Below, in pieces: positions 17,573 to 26,366 of a stretch of DNA of 27,381 bases (within the stretch, counting starts at the first letter, position 1; every line of letters starts with the position of its first letter). The position numbers were made by a program, and so were the translations under genes. Source of the stretch: an uncultured Bacilli bacterium (GTDB taxonomy: Bacteria > Bacillota_I > Bacilli_A > RF39 > UBA660); the NCBI GenBank assembly GCA_944329255.1, contig CALVIA010000002.1, forward strand, positions 1-27,381. The letters are read 5' to 3'. The notes under the pieces were generated by a model. The model saw only the letters and a program-made list of their open reading frames with translations. It was not told where the DNA came from and searched no databases.

Positions 17573-18757
17573 ATGGCAAAAGAAAAATTTAATCGTTCAA
17601 AAGAACATGTTAATGTTGGAACAATTGGACACGTTGATCATGGTAAAACTACATTAACTGCCGCAATTAGTAAGGTATTATCTAAAAAAGGATATGCTGA
17701 ATTCCAAGATTATGAAAATATTGATAAAGCACCTGAGGAAAGAGCGCGTGGAATTACAATAAATACTGCTCATATCGAATATGAAACAGATAAGAGACAT
17801 TATGCTCACGTTGACTGCCCAGGACATGCTGATTATGTTAAAAACATGATTACAGGTGCTGCACAAATGGATGGAGCTATATTAGTTATAGCTGCAACAG
17901 ATGGACCAATGGCTCAAACAAAAGAACATATATTACTTGCTCGTCAAGTTGGTGTTCCAAGAATGGTAGTATTCTTAAATAAATGTGATATGGTTGATGA
18001 TGAAGAATTACTTGATTTAGTTGAAATGGAAGTTAGAGAATTATTAAATTCATACGAATTTGATGGAGATAATACTCCTATTATTCGTGGATCTGCTTTA
18101 AAAGCATTAGAGGGAGACCCTGTATATGAAGAAAAAATTCTTGATTTAATGAATGCTGTTGACGAATGGATTCCAACTCCAGCAAGAGATACTGATAAAC
18201 CATTCTTAATGTCTATTGAAGATGTGTTTACAATAACAGGACGTGGTACTGTTGTTACAGGACGTGTTGAACGTGGTGTATTAAAATTAAATGAAGAAGT
18301 TGAAATAGTTGGTATTAAAGATACTAAAAAAACAACTGTTACTGGAATTGAAATGTTCCGTAAACAATTAGACTTTGCTCAAGCTGGTGATAATGCAGGT
18401 GTATTATTACGTGGTATTACTCGTGATGAGGTTGAACGTGGTCAAGTTCTTGCTAAACCAGGAACAGTTACTCCACATACTAAATTTGAAGCAGAAGTTT
18501 ATGTTTTAAGTAAAGAAGAAGGCGGACGTCATACTCCATTCTTCTCAAATTACAGACCACAATTCTATTTTAGAACAACTGATGTTACAGGTGTAATTGA
18601 ATTACCTGCTGGAACTGAAATGGTTATGCCAGGAGATAATACAAGAATGACTGTAGAATTAATTCACCCTATCGCAATCGAAAATGGAACTAAGTTCTCT
18701 ATTCGTGAAGGTGGTAGAACAGTTGGTTCAGGTATAGTAAGTAAAGTAATTGAATAA
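17573..18757 (+). CDS. tuf: translation elongation factor Tu
   Basis: EF-Tu delivers aminoacyl-tRNA to the ribosomal A site as a ternary complex with GTP. The length is 394 residues. GHVDHGKT is at 19-26, then RGITINTAHIEYET (switch I), DCPGHADYVKNM with the catalytic His, and NKCD. Domains 2 and 3 carry TGRGTVVTGRVERG, GGRHTPFFSNYRPQFYFRTT and SIREGGRTVGSG. The DGPMAQTKEH segment has Ala where Pro is usual. The start follows AGGAGG. Arg is encoded almost entirely by CGT with frequent TTC for Phe, a codon bias not seen in most neighbours and typical of top-expressed genes. A strong terminator follows directly, so tuf is the last gene of this block. Confidence 0.99.
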   Translation: MAKEKFNRSKEHVNVGTIGHVDHGKTTLTAAISKVLSKKGYAEFQDYENIDKAPEERARGITINTAHIEYETDKRHYAHVDCPGHADYVKNMITGAAQMDGAILVIAATDGPMAQTKEHILLARQVGVPRMVVFLNKCDMVDDEELLDLVEMEVRELLNSYEFDGDNTPIIRGSALKALEGDPVYEEKILDLMNAVDEWIPTPARDTDKPFLMSIEDVFTITGRGTVVTGRVERGVLKLNEEVEIVGIKDTKKTTVTGIEMFRKQLDFAQAGDNAGVLLRGITRDEVERGQVLAKPGTVTPHTKFEAEVYVLSKEEGGRHTPFFSNYRPQFYFRTTDVTGVIELPAGTEMVMPGDNTRMTVELIHPIAIENGTKFSIREGGRTVGSGIVSKVIE

Positions 18758-18760
18758 TAT

Positions 18761-18790
18761 AAAAGATGAGATAATATCTCATCTTTTTTT
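18761..18790 (+). terminator. intrinsic terminator of tuf
   Basis: AAAAGATGAGAT (18761-18772) pairs with ATCTCATCTTTT (18776-18787) across a three-base loop, and the T tract runs to 18790. Confidence 0.9.
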
Positions 18791-18794
18791 AAAC

Positions 18795-18821
18795 AAAAAA
18801 AACATATTTTAAATATGTTTT
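18795..18821 (-). terminator. intrinsic terminator of the FemAB-family gene
   Basis: An 11-bp stem (18799-18809 with 18811-18821) flanks a single central base. On the minus strand it runs into a T tract (plus-strand A run 18795-18802). It overlaps the first bases of the stop codon at 18820-18822. It sits back to back with the tuf terminator. Confidence 0.75.
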
Positions 18822-20088
18822 AATCTTTTTTTTCACCCGATGTAATGTTGATTAATGGTTCTAAAAATTTGTATAGTCCATATTTGGCTTTATTAACTAT
18901 AAACGTATATTCTCCAATATACTCTGTTACTCTCGCATTAAATCCTTTTTTAAATGTGAATAAACCATTATATTTATTCTTTTTAGTAAAATCTCCAGTT
19001 ATACCATTAAAATGAAATTTTGTATATCCTTTTTTTCTGTATTCTTCTATTATTTTCCATTTCATTAAATGATTTGCATTAAAATTTTTGAATTTATAAT
19101 TTATTCCATCAATTAAGAAAAATAATTCATTACCATATTTTATAACAGCATTACAAGCAATAATTATATATTTACTATCTCTATATAATTTGGTTCCAAA
19201 TAAAATATCATTTTTATAAGAGTTTAGTAATTTATCTGAATCCATTTTTTTATTTGTAAGTTTATTTTTAGTTTTTTGATTTTTAATTTTCTTCTGAAGC
19301 TGATTTGATAAATTTGTATTTCGTTTTATTTCATGTTCGTATAATAATCTACTATTTTTTAAAAATGTTTCTGTATTTATTCTAGCAAAATATACATCAA
19401 ACATATCAAACTTTGTAAATATTTCGTACATATCCAAATAGTAATCATATTTTCTGTAATGTTTTTTATTAATCATTTGATAAAACATTTTTAAATTATC
19501 TTTATTTCCTTTATAAATTTCTACACCTTTTCTTAGACTATTTCTTATTTTAGTTCTAGTTTGTTTTTCAAAACTATTAAATATCTCTATAGGATTTTTT
19601 TCTGTTTTTAAAACCATATTCCATCTTGGTTTTAAATTTTCAAAATATAAATTAAATCCATTATGTTCATATCCGATTCTTTTTAATGATTCAGATATAT
19701 TTACTCCTTTTTGCTTTGATTCAATTGGTTTTCCGTCTTTGTTTCTTTCTAAATGTGTAATATGTGGATCTATTTTTATTGAAATAATTCCTTTTTTATT
19801 TAAGAACTCCTTTAAAGAATAGGTAAAGTCTTCAACTAATTGATAATCATTAAAATCTATTAAAAAACCTCTTGGAGAATATCCGATTTTGAACATTGAT
19901 AATTTTGTTTTTACAAGGATTAGTGCTGCTCCTCTTAGCTCACCACCTTCTTCTAGGCCTACATATAAAGGATTATATCCATGTTTAGCCATTAAGCTAC
20001 CATATTGAGATGTTTGATAAAAACTTCTATATGGATGTTTAATCGCATAATCATCAAAATCTTTTCTACTTAATTCAACAATAGCCAT
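18820..20088 (-). CDS. FemAB/MurM-family peptidoglycan aminoacyltransferase
   Basis: Proteins of this family move amino acids from aminoacyl-tRNA onto the stem peptide of lipid II, building the interpeptide bridge at the inner face of the membrane. The protein has 422 residues from ATG 20086-20088, which is eight bases after AGGAG; a GTG at 20095-20097 overlaps that site and is unlikely. The two GNAT-like halves are recognisable. The first has FYQTSQYGSLMAKHGYNPLY, GYSPRG and IKIDPH. The second has FHFNGITGDF, YNGLFTFKKGFNARVTEYIGE. A Lys/Asn-rich helical insertion at about 241-297 fits the coiled-coil arm of FemA-type enzymes. Which amino acid is added, and to which position, cannot be told. 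It faces tuf tail to tail and has its own promoter. Together with murD it argues for a peptidoglycan wall. Confidence 0.87.
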   Translation of the reverse strand: MAIVELSRKDFDDYAIKHPYRSFYQTSQYGSLMAKHGYNPLYVGLEEGGELRGAALILVKTKLSMFKIGYSPRGFLIDFNDYQLVEDFTYSLKEFLNKKGIISIKIDPHITHLERNKDGKPIESKQKGVNISESLKRIGYEHNGFNLYFENLKPRWNMVLKTEKNPIEIFNSFEKQTRTKIRNSLRKGVEIYKGNKDNLKMFYQMINKKHYRKYDYYLDMYEIFTKFDMFDVYFARINTETFLKNSRLLYEHEIKRNTNLSNQLQKKIKNQKTKNKLTNKKMDSDKLLNSYKNDILFGTKLYRDSKYIIIACNAVIKYGNELFFLIDGINYKFKNFNANHLMKWKIIEEYRKKGYTKFHFNGITGDFTKKNKYNGLFTFKKGFNARVTEYIGEYTFIVNKAKYGLYKFLEPLINITSGEKKD

Positions 20089-20112
20089 GAAAACCACTCC
20101 TATACTTAATAT

Positions 20113-20140
20113 AGTATACCATATTTTTGCATTCTTACAA
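20113..20140 (-). promoter_or_regulatory. promoter for the FemAB-family gene
   Basis: On the minus strand TTGTAA (20135-20140) is followed after 16 bases by TATACT (20113-20118), with TGG ahead of it as an extended -10. Confidence 0.6.
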
Positions 20141-20220
20141 ATATTTTTATAATTTATAATTTAAAATGTATAATATTAAATTAAATTTTGTTTTTTTATT
20201 TATATATTAATAAAATGTAG

Positions 20221-20226
20221 TATAAT
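20221..20226 (+). promoter_or_regulatory. probable -10 element for murD-eno
   Basis: A consensus TATAAT sits seven bases before the GGAGG ribosome binding site of murD (20233-20237). No good -35 box is visible at 16-18 bases, and a second TATAAT occurs at 20169-20174, so the exact promoter is uncertain. Confidence 0.4.
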
Positions 20227-20244
20227 TTAAATGGAGGAATAATA

Positions 20245-21567
20245 ATGTTTACAAATAAAAAAATATTTATATTGGGGATGGCTAGAAGTGGGTATGAAGC
20301 TGCTAAATTATTATCTGGCATGAATAATATTATTGTTTTAAATGATAGCAAACCTCAAGATATATCTCATGTTGAAGAGCTTAGAAAAAAAGGTGTTGAT
20401 GTTATAATAGGGGATTATCCTTTAATTGATGAATCTTTTGATTATGTTATTAAGAATCCTGGAATTAAAGATAATCATCCTTTAATAGTAATGGCAAAGT
20501 CATTATCAATCCCTGTTATAAATGAAATTGAAATGGCATATAATTTGCTTCCAAAAAATATTACTATTATTGGTGTTACTGGTAGTAATGGAAAAACTAC
20601 TACAACATCTATTTTATATGATATTATAAAAAATTCAGGTAAATCTGTTATACTTGCTGGAAATATTGGTTATCCTTTAAGTTCCTTTATAGGTAAAATA
20701 AAAGAAAATGATATATTGTTAATGGAAATATCTCTTCAACAGTTATGTAACTTTGATAAATTTAAAACAGATATTTCAGTATTAACAAATATTTATGATG
20801 CTCATTTAGATTTTGTAGGTTCTAAAGAAAGGTATATTGAGATAAAGAAAAAAATATTTTCACATCACACAAAAAATGATTATGCTGTTTTAAATTATAA
20901 TTGTAACGATATTTTAAACAATATTAATGATATTAATTCAACTAAATTATTTTTTGGTAGTAATGAAAATTGCATATGTTCTTTGTTAAATGATTCTATA
21001 ATTTATAATGGTAAAAAATATATAAACACAAGTGATTTGAAATTAAAAGGTAATCATAATTATGAAAATATAATGGCATCTATAATAGTTTCTAAAATAT
21101 TAGGTATTGACGATGATTCTATAATTAAAACTTTAAAAGAGTTTAAATCTGTTGAACATAGAATTGAATATGTAGGTACCTATGATGGCGTAGATGTATA
21201 TAATGATTCAAAATCAACAAATATTAAAGCTACACAAATTGCTTTATCTTCATTTAATAAACCTATCATTTTACTTTTGGGAGGACTTGATAGGGGACAT
21301 AGTTTTAATGAACTTGCTAGCTATATGAAAAATGTTAAATTAGTAATTTCTTATGGTGAAACAAAAAATAGGATTAAAGATTTTTGTATTTTAAATAATA
21401 TAAAATGTTTAGTATGTAATGATCTTAAAGAGGCAACAAATCTTTCTAAAAAAGAAAGTAAAGAAGGGGATATAATATTGCTTAGTCCTGCCTGTGCGTC
21501 ATGGGATCAATTTAAAGATTTTGAAGAAAGAGGTAAATGTTTTAAAAAATATATTAAAACAAAATAG
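20245..21567 (+). CDS. murD: UDP-N-acetylmuramoyl-L-alanine:D-glutamate ligase
   Basis: MurD adds D-glutamate to UDP-MurNAc-L-alanine in the cytoplasmic phase of peptidoglycan synthesis, using ATP. The length of 440 residues is normal. The N-terminal domain opens with KKIFILGMARSGYEAAKLL. The ATP-binding loop GVTGSNGKTTTT is at 110-121. The Mur-ligase central motif reads LMEISLQQL where LELSSFQL is usual. HRIEYVGTYDGVDVYNDSKS and LLLGGLDRG are typical of the C-terminal domains, and LSPACASWDQFKDFEERG is the MurD terminal signature. The start follows GGAGG. Its TAG stop is part of the AGGAGG ribosome binding site of eno, eight bases ahead of that gene, so the two are co-transcribed. Pairing murD with eno is not an arrangement I know as common. 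Confidence 0.96.
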   Translation: MFTNKKIFILGMARSGYEAAKLLSGMNNIIVLNDSKPQDISHVEELRKKGVDVIIGDYPLIDESFDYVIKNPGIKDNHPLIVMAKSLSIPVINEIEMAYNLLPKNITIIGVTGSNGKTTTTSILYDIIKNSGKSVILAGNIGYPLSSFIGKIKENDILLMEISLQQLCNFDKFKTDISVLTNIYDAHLDFVGSKERYIEIKKKIFSHHTKNDYAVLNYNCNDILNNINDINSTKLFFGSNENCICSLLNDSIIYNGKKYINTSDLKLKGNHNYENIMASIIVSKILGIDDDSIIKTLKEFKSVEHRIEYVGTYDGVDVYNDSKSTNIKATQIALSSFNKPIILLLGGLDRGHSFNELASYMKNVKLVISYGETKNRIKDFCILNNIKCLVCNDLKEATNLSKKESKEGDIILLSPACASWDQFKDFEERGKCFKKYIKTK

Positions 21568-21575
21568 GAGGATAT

Positions 21576-22802
21576 ATGAGTAAAATAAAAAATATTATTG
21601 GAAGAGAGGTTTTGGATTCAAGAGGAAATCCTACTGTAGAGGTTGATGTTATATTAGAATGTGGAATTGTTGGAAGAGCTATTGTTCCAAGTGGTGCATC
21701 GACAGGAGAAAGAGAAGCTCTTGAACTTAGAGATTTAGATTCTAGATATATGGGTAAGGGAGTTTTAAAGGCGGTAAATAATGTTAATACATGTATAAGA
21801 GATGCACTTATAGGAATGGACTCTTTGGATCAAAAAAAAATAGACTATACAATGATTGCTCTTGATGGAACAGATAATAAAAGTAAGTTAGGTGCAAATG
21901 CTATTCTTGGAGTATCTATGGCTAATTTAAAAGCAGCTGCATTATATAATGGAGAACCTTTATATAAATATATAGGTAATGGTAATGTGCTTCCTGTTCC
22001 TATGATGAATATTCTTAATGGTGGAGCTCATGCAGATAATCCACTTGATATACAAGAATTTATGATTGTTCCTCAAAGCGATAGCATCAAAGAAAGGGTT
22101 AGAATTGGAGCAGAAGTATTTCATAATTTAAAGGCTATTTTAAAAAGTAAAGGAATGGTTACTGCTGTTGGCGATGAAGGAGGATTTGCACCTAATATAA
22201 GTTCTAATGAAGATGCTTTAATATTAATTGTAGATGCAATAAAAAAAGCTGGTTATAATCCAGGAAAAGATGTTTTATTAGCTTTGGATGTTGCTGCATC
22301 TGAACTTTATTCAGATGGATTTTATTATTTAGATGGAAAAAAATATTCTACTGATGAATTAATAGATTTTTATGAATATTTAGTTAATAAATATCCTATT
22401 TGTTCAATTGAAGATCCTGTTGATGAAAATGACTGGGAAGGATTTAATTTAATTACTAAAAGACTCGGAGATAAAATACAAATAGTAGGTGATGATTTAT
22501 TTGTTACTAATAAAAAATATTTAAAAAAAGGAATCGATAGCAATTCTGGGAACGCAATTTTAATTAAAGTTAATCAAATTGGAACAATTACAGAAACATT
22601 AGAAACAATTGAATTAGCAAATAAATATAATTATAAAACAATTATTAGCCATAGAAGTGGAGAAACTGAAGATACAACAATAGCTCATTTAGCTGTTGGA
22701 TTAAATTTAGGACAAATTAAAACTGGTTCATTATCAAGGACAGATAGAGTTTGTAAATATAATGAATTAATTAGAATTGAAGAAGAATTATCAAGGAATT
22801 AA
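21576..22802 (+). CDS. eno: enolase
   Basis: Enolase converts 2-phosphoglycerate to phosphoenolpyruvate in glycolysis. The active-site set is complete: SGASTG loop (39-44), His152 in NGGAHADN, Glu161, Glu201 in GDEGGFAP, metal ligands Asp238, Glu279 and Asp306, Lys331, His359 in SHRSGET and Lys382. The protein is 408 residues, about 20 shorter than usual. It ends just after LIRIEEEL, so the C-terminal extension with the YxGxxxF-type motif is missing. No remnant of that motif is seen in any frame after the stop, so this looks like a genuine shortened form and not a frameshift. The start overlaps the murD stop region through a shared AGGAGG. secG follows 49 bases later, the classic Bacilli order. 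Confidence 0.97.
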   Translation: MSKIKNIIGREVLDSRGNPTVEVDVILECGIVGRAIVPSGASTGEREALELRDLDSRYMGKGVLKAVNNVNTCIRDALIGMDSLDQKKIDYTMIALDGTDNKSKLGANAILGVSMANLKAAALYNGEPLYKYIGNGNVLPVPMMNILNGGAHADNPLDIQEFMIVPQSDSIKERVRIGAEVFHNLKAILKSKGMVTAVGDEGGFAPNISSNEDALILIVDAIKKAGYNPGKDVLLALDVAASELYSDGFYYLDGKKYSTDELIDFYEYLVNKYPICSIEDPVDENDWEGFNLITKRLGDKIQIVGDDLFVTNKKYLKKGIDSNSGNAILIKVNQIGTITETLETIELANKYNYKTIISHRSGETEDTTIAHLAVGLNLGQIKTGSLSRTDRVCKYNELIRIEEELSRN

Positions 22803-22831
22803 TTGAAATATTTTTATATTTATGTTAAAGT
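22803..22831 (+). promoter_or_regulatory. possible promoter for secG
   Basis: TTGAAA (22803-22808) and TAAAGT (22826-22831) are 17 bases apart, with TGT forming an extended -10. The start site would fall just before the GAGGGTGA ribosome binding site, giving a very short leader. Confidence 0.4.
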
Positions 22832-22851
22832 ATACAAAGAGGGTGATTTAA

Positions 22852-23061
22852 ATGGATACATTAATTATTGTAATATCAATTTTATTAATTATAATTGTGC
22901 TTTTACAAAGTGGTAAAGCAGAAGGTGGTTCTTTTACTGGAAATGGTGGATCAGATTTATTTAGTAAAAGAAAAGAACGTGGTAGTGAACTTTTTATTAC
23001 TAGAATGACTGCATTTTTAGGAATAGTATTTTTTGTTACTTGCTTGATTATGTCATTTTAA
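22852..23061 (+). CDS. secG: preprotein translocase subunit SecG
   Basis: SecG is the small accessory subunit of the SecYEG channel. This 69-residue protein has two membrane segments (about 3-20 and 50-68) joined by a Gly/Ser-rich loop containing SGKAEGGSFTGNGGSDLFSK, a close match to the SecG pattern (LLQxGKxxGxxxxxGG). The ATG follows GAGGGTGA. It lies between eno and rnr, as in other Bacilli, and is followed by a terminator, so rnr depends on read-through or another promoter. Confidence 0.94.
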   Translation: MDTLIIVISILLIIIVLLQSGKAEGGSFTGNGGSDLFSKRKERGSELFITRMTAFLGIVFFVTCLIMSF

Positions 23062-23073
23062 TAAAATATTTTT

Positions 23074-23101
23074 AAAAAAGACTTTTTATAAGTCTTTTTT
23101 T
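23074..23101 (+). terminator. intrinsic terminator after secG
   Basis: AAAAAAGACTT (23074-23084) pairs with AAGTCTTTTTT (23090-23100) around a five-base loop, and the T tract is part of the 3' arm. Confidence 0.85.
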
Positions 23102-23105
23102 ATTC

Positions 23106-23111
23106 TATAAT
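23106..23111 (+). promoter_or_regulatory. possible -10 element for rnr
   Basis: A consensus TATAAT lies between the secG terminator and the GGAGG (23123-23127) of rnr. A -35 box would have to lie within the terminator and is not convincing. Confidence 0.35.
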
Positions 23112-23131
23112 ATATATTATATGGAGGAAGT

Positions 23132-25249
23132 ATGAAAGAAGAAATTTTAAATATATTAAAAAATAGTGATATTCCTTTAGCTGAATTAGAGATATTTAAT
23201 AAGTTAAATATAAATATTGATTTAAAAGATTTATGTAACGAATTAAGAAATTTAGAGAAATCTGGAGAAATATATGTTACTAAAAAAGGAAAATTTACAT
23301 TATTTGAAAAAACAAATTTAAAAGTAGGTAAATTATCCGTTAATAAAAAAGGATTTGGTTTTGTAATTATGGATAAAGAGCCTGATATTCATATAAAAAT
23401 GGAAAATATGAATGGAGCTATACATAATGATTTAGTTGCATGTGAATATATTTCAAGAGAAGAAGGAAGAATTGTTAAAATTTTAGATAGATCATTTGAT
23501 ACGGTTATAGGTGAATTTGTATTGTGCGATGATGGGTCAGGCTATATTATTCTTGATGATAGCAGAATTAAAATTACAATTATAATAGATAAAGATCATA
23601 GAAACGGAGCAATGACTGGACATAAGGTAATTGTTAAACCATATACAAAACTTACAAATAATAAATATTATGGTGAAATTATAAAAATTTTAGGACATAA
23701 AGATGATGTAGGAATTGATATTCTTTCAAAAGTTTATGAACATGATATAGAACCTAATTTTAGTGATGAGACTTTAGAAGAATTAAAAAATATACCTGAT
23801 TTTGTTTCTGACGAAGATATAAAGGGTAGAAGAGATTTAAGAAATGAAAAAATTATTACAATGGACGGGGATGATGCAAAGGATTTTGATGATGCAATTG
23901 GAATAAAAATATTGGATAATGGAAATTTTCTTTTGGGTGTCCATATTGCTGATGTAACACACTATGTAAAAGAAGATACATCACTTGGAAGAGATGCGAT
24001 GAATAGAGCTACTTCAGTTTATTTGGTTGATAGAGTAATTCCCATGATTCCACATAAATTGTCAAATGGAATTTGTTCATTAAATCCTAATGTAGATAGA
24101 TTAACGATGTCTTGTGACATTGAAATAACACAAAGTGGTAAAATAGTTTCTTATGATGTATATGAGGCTGTAATAAATTCTAAAATGAGAATGACATATA
24201 ATAATGCAAATTTATATTTGGAGAAAAATATAATTGCTAATGGTTATGAAAAATTCACTTATGAATTAGATTTAATGAAAAAATTATCTACAATATTAAG
24301 AAAAAAAAGAGATGATAGAGGACAATTAAATTTTGATGTAAAGGAAGTTAAAATAGTTGTAGATGAAGAATGTAAGCCTATAAAAATTTCTGAAAGAGAA
24401 AGAGGAACTGGTGAAAAATTAATTGAGGATTTTATGATAGTGGCAAATGAATGCGTAGCTGAATATATTACAAATTTAGGTTTTCCTATGATGTATCGTA
24501 TTCATGAAATTCCTAATAAAAAGAAAATTAGAGAATATTTTATGTTACTTAAAGCATTAGGCTACAAAATTAAAATAAAAGGGAAATTTGATGAGATAAA
24601 ACCTAAACAAATGCAATCTCTTTTAGATAGCTTAAAAACATCTCCAATTTATGATATGTTGTCAGAGCTTGGTTTAAGATCTATGCAAAAAGCAATTTAT
24701 AGTACAGAAAATTTAGGACATTTTGGCCTTGCAAGCAAGTGTTATTGTCATTTTACAAGTCCTATAAGAAGATACCCAGATGATACGGTACATAGAGTTT
24801 TAAAGATGATTATTCATGGAGATAAATTAGATACCAATGATATTAGTTTATTAGAAAAAAAATTATATAGAGAAGCTTCACATTGTTCTTTAAAAGAAAG
24901 AAATGCTATTGAATGCGAAAGAGATGTAGAAGATTTGAAAATGGCAGAATATATGATGGATCATATTGGAGAAGAGTTTGAAGCTAAAGTTGCAAGTATA
25001 GTTCCTTCAGGAATGTTTGTAAGACTTAATAATTTAATTGAAGGAAGAGTTCATGTTAGTTCAATTAAAGGGGATTATTATATAGTTGACGAGTTGTCAC
25101 AAAGTATTTATGGAAAAAGAAGTGGTAAAAGATATAGACTTGGAGATAATATATTTGTTAAGTGTGTTGGAGCATCAAAAGTAGAGTCAACTATAGATTT
25201 TGAAATTGTAGATAAAAAGGAGTATTGTGATGAAAAAGAAAAAAATTAA
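23132..25249 (+). CDS. rnr: ribonuclease R
   Basis: RNase R is a processive 3'-5' exoribonuclease that degrades structured RNA, including defective mRNA on ribosomes rescued by tmRNA-SmpB. Residues 1-60 form a helix-turn-helix-like region, about 64-185 hold cold-shock domains (VGKLSVNKKGFGFVI), and the RNB domain starts near 230. Its catalytic aspartates are Asp245, Asp251, Asp253 and Asp254 in TMDGDDAKDFDDAIG. ATSVYLVDRVIPMIPHKLSN and SPIRRYPD are family hallmarks. The S1 domain is at about 613-694. At 705 residues it is somewhat shorter than the 779 of B. subtilis, mainly lacking a long C-terminal basic tail. It overlaps the next gene by 20 bases, and smpB and ssrA follow, matching its role in trans-translation. 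Confidence 0.96.
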   Translation: MKEEILNILKNSDIPLAELEIFNKLNINIDLKDLCNELRNLEKSGEIYVTKKGKFTLFEKTNLKVGKLSVNKKGFGFVIMDKEPDIHIKMENMNGAIHNDLVACEYISREEGRIVKILDRSFDTVIGEFVLCDDGSGYIILDDSRIKITIIIDKDHRNGAMTGHKVIVKPYTKLTNNKYYGEIIKILGHKDDVGIDILSKVYEHDIEPNFSDETLEELKNIPDFVSDEDIKGRRDLRNEKIITMDGDDAKDFDDAIGIKILDNGNFLLGVHIADVTHYVKEDTSLGRDAMNRATSVYLVDRVIPMIPHKLSNGICSLNPNVDRLTMSCDIEITQSGKIVSYDVYEAVINSKMRMTYNNANLYLEKNIIANGYEKFTYELDLMKKLSTILRKKRDDRGQLNFDVKEVKIVVDEECKPIKISERERGTGEKLIEDFMIVANECVAEYITNLGFPMMYRIHEIPNKKKIREYFMLLKALGYKIKIKGKFDEIKPKQMQSLLDSLKTSPIYDMLSELGLRSMQKAIYSTENLGHFGLASKCYCHFTSPIRRYPDDTVHRVLKMIIHGDKLDTNDISLLEKKLYREASHCSLKERNAIECERDVEDLKMAEYMMDHIGEEFEAKVASIVPSGMFVRLNNLIEGRVHVSSIKGDYYIVDELSQSIYGKRSGKRYRLGDNIFVKCVGASKVESTIDFEIVDKKEYCDEKEKN

Positions 25250-26366
25250 ATTTACACCAATTATTATTTTATTAGTTTTAATATGTCTTGTTTTTGGCAC
25301 ATTAGCTATATTTAAAGATGAATTTAAAAAAGATTTAATTGATGAAACTGATGTACCCAATAACGATAAAGAGGATGTACAAGAATTGTCTGTTACATTT
25401 ACTTTAGCAGGAAATGTTTTGATAAATAGTAATATGTGGACTGATACTAGAAATAATGACGGATCATATAATTATAAATATGTTTTTGAAGATCTTAATA
25501 ATATAATGAAAAAATCTAATTTAAATTTATATACACAACAAAGTATAATTGGAGGAAAAGAATTAGGTTCAAGTTATGGATATGATTATAATTCTCCAAT
25601 AGATGTTGGAAACGAAATGTTAAATATAGGTTTTAATATGGTTTCATTAGCTAGTTATCATTCATATGATAAAGGTATGACAGGAATAAATAATTCATTA
25701 AATTATTGGAATGAAAAAAATATTGTTTATTCAGGAATAAATAATTCTTCTGAAACAAAAAGCAATAATATTATAGAAAAAAATGGAATTAAGATTGGTT
25801 TATTATCTTATACTTTAAATACTGATGAAAATATACTTGAAAATTATGCAGTTAATATTTATTCTGAAGAGAAAGTGAAAAATGATTATGATAATTTAAA
25901 GAAAAATGTTGACATCGTAATTGTATCTATTGATTGGAGCAATTCAATAAATGACATAACTGAGCAACAGGAAAACATTGTTAATTATTTATCAAATTTG
26001 GGAATAAATATTGTAGTTGGAAATAATAGTAATTCGATTTTGCCTATAAAAATTGTAAATAATACACTTGTTTGCTATTCACTAGGAAATTTATTATCTG
26101 GACATTCATCTATTGATTCAAGAATAAGTGCAATGGTTGATTTTGAATTAAAAATTAAAAGAACTGATGATAATGATGAAATATCTTATAATGATATAAA
26201 TGTTTTATTAACTTATGCCTATAATAATTATGGAAATGAATATAAAGTAATTCCATTTAGTAAAATTCAAGATGAATTACAGGATTATACTACTTATTAT
26301 GAAAAATATAAAAAATTATTAATTGATAATAATTCTGATATAAATATCTATTCAATAGGTGCATAA
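25230..26366 (+). CDS. membrane-anchored CapA-like protein with degenerate metal site
   Basis: This protein resembles the CapA/PgsA family (Pfam PGA_cap), extracellular metallophosphatase-fold proteins. It has 378 residues from ATG 25230, seven bases after AAAGGAG; a GTG at 25227 is too close to that site. A Lys-rich start and one hydrophobic segment (about 9-28) predict an external domain anchored by its N-terminus; there is no lipobox Cys. Family landmarks are in the right order, but the expected metal ligands are replaced: GD is GN (61-62), the Glu of NLE is Gln (about 103), NNH is SYH (142-144), HWG is DWS (235-237) and GHHPH is GNNSN (264-268). The structural motif CYSLGN (282-287) is kept. 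A non-catalytic role is therefore inferred. It overlaps rnr by 20 bases and smpB by one, so it is locked into that operon. Confidence 0.75.
   Translation: MKKKKIKFTPIIILLVLICLVFGTLAIFKDEFKKDLIDETDVPNNDKEDVQELSVTFTLAGNVLINSNMWTDTRNNDGSYNYKYVFEDLNNIMKKSNLNLYTQQSIIGGKELGSSYGYDYNSPIDVGNEMLNIGFNMVSLASYHSYDKGMTGINNSLNYWNEKNIVYSGINNSSETKSNNIIEKNGIKIGLLSYTLNTDENILENYAVNIYSEEKVKNDYDNLKKNVDIVIVSIDWSNSINDITEQQENIVNYLSNLGINIVVGNNSNSILPIKIVNNTLVCYSLGNLLSGHSSIDSRISAMVDFELKIKRTDDNDEISYNDINVLLTYAYNNYGNEYKVIPFSKIQDELQDYTTYYEKYKKLLIDNNSDINIYSIGA

Noticed and set aside
18661..18757. EF-Tu Ser in SIREGGRTVGSG, at the kirromycin-linked position 375 of E. coli
   Set aside because: B. subtilis EF-Tu has the same residue as I recall it, so it is ordinary for this phylum.
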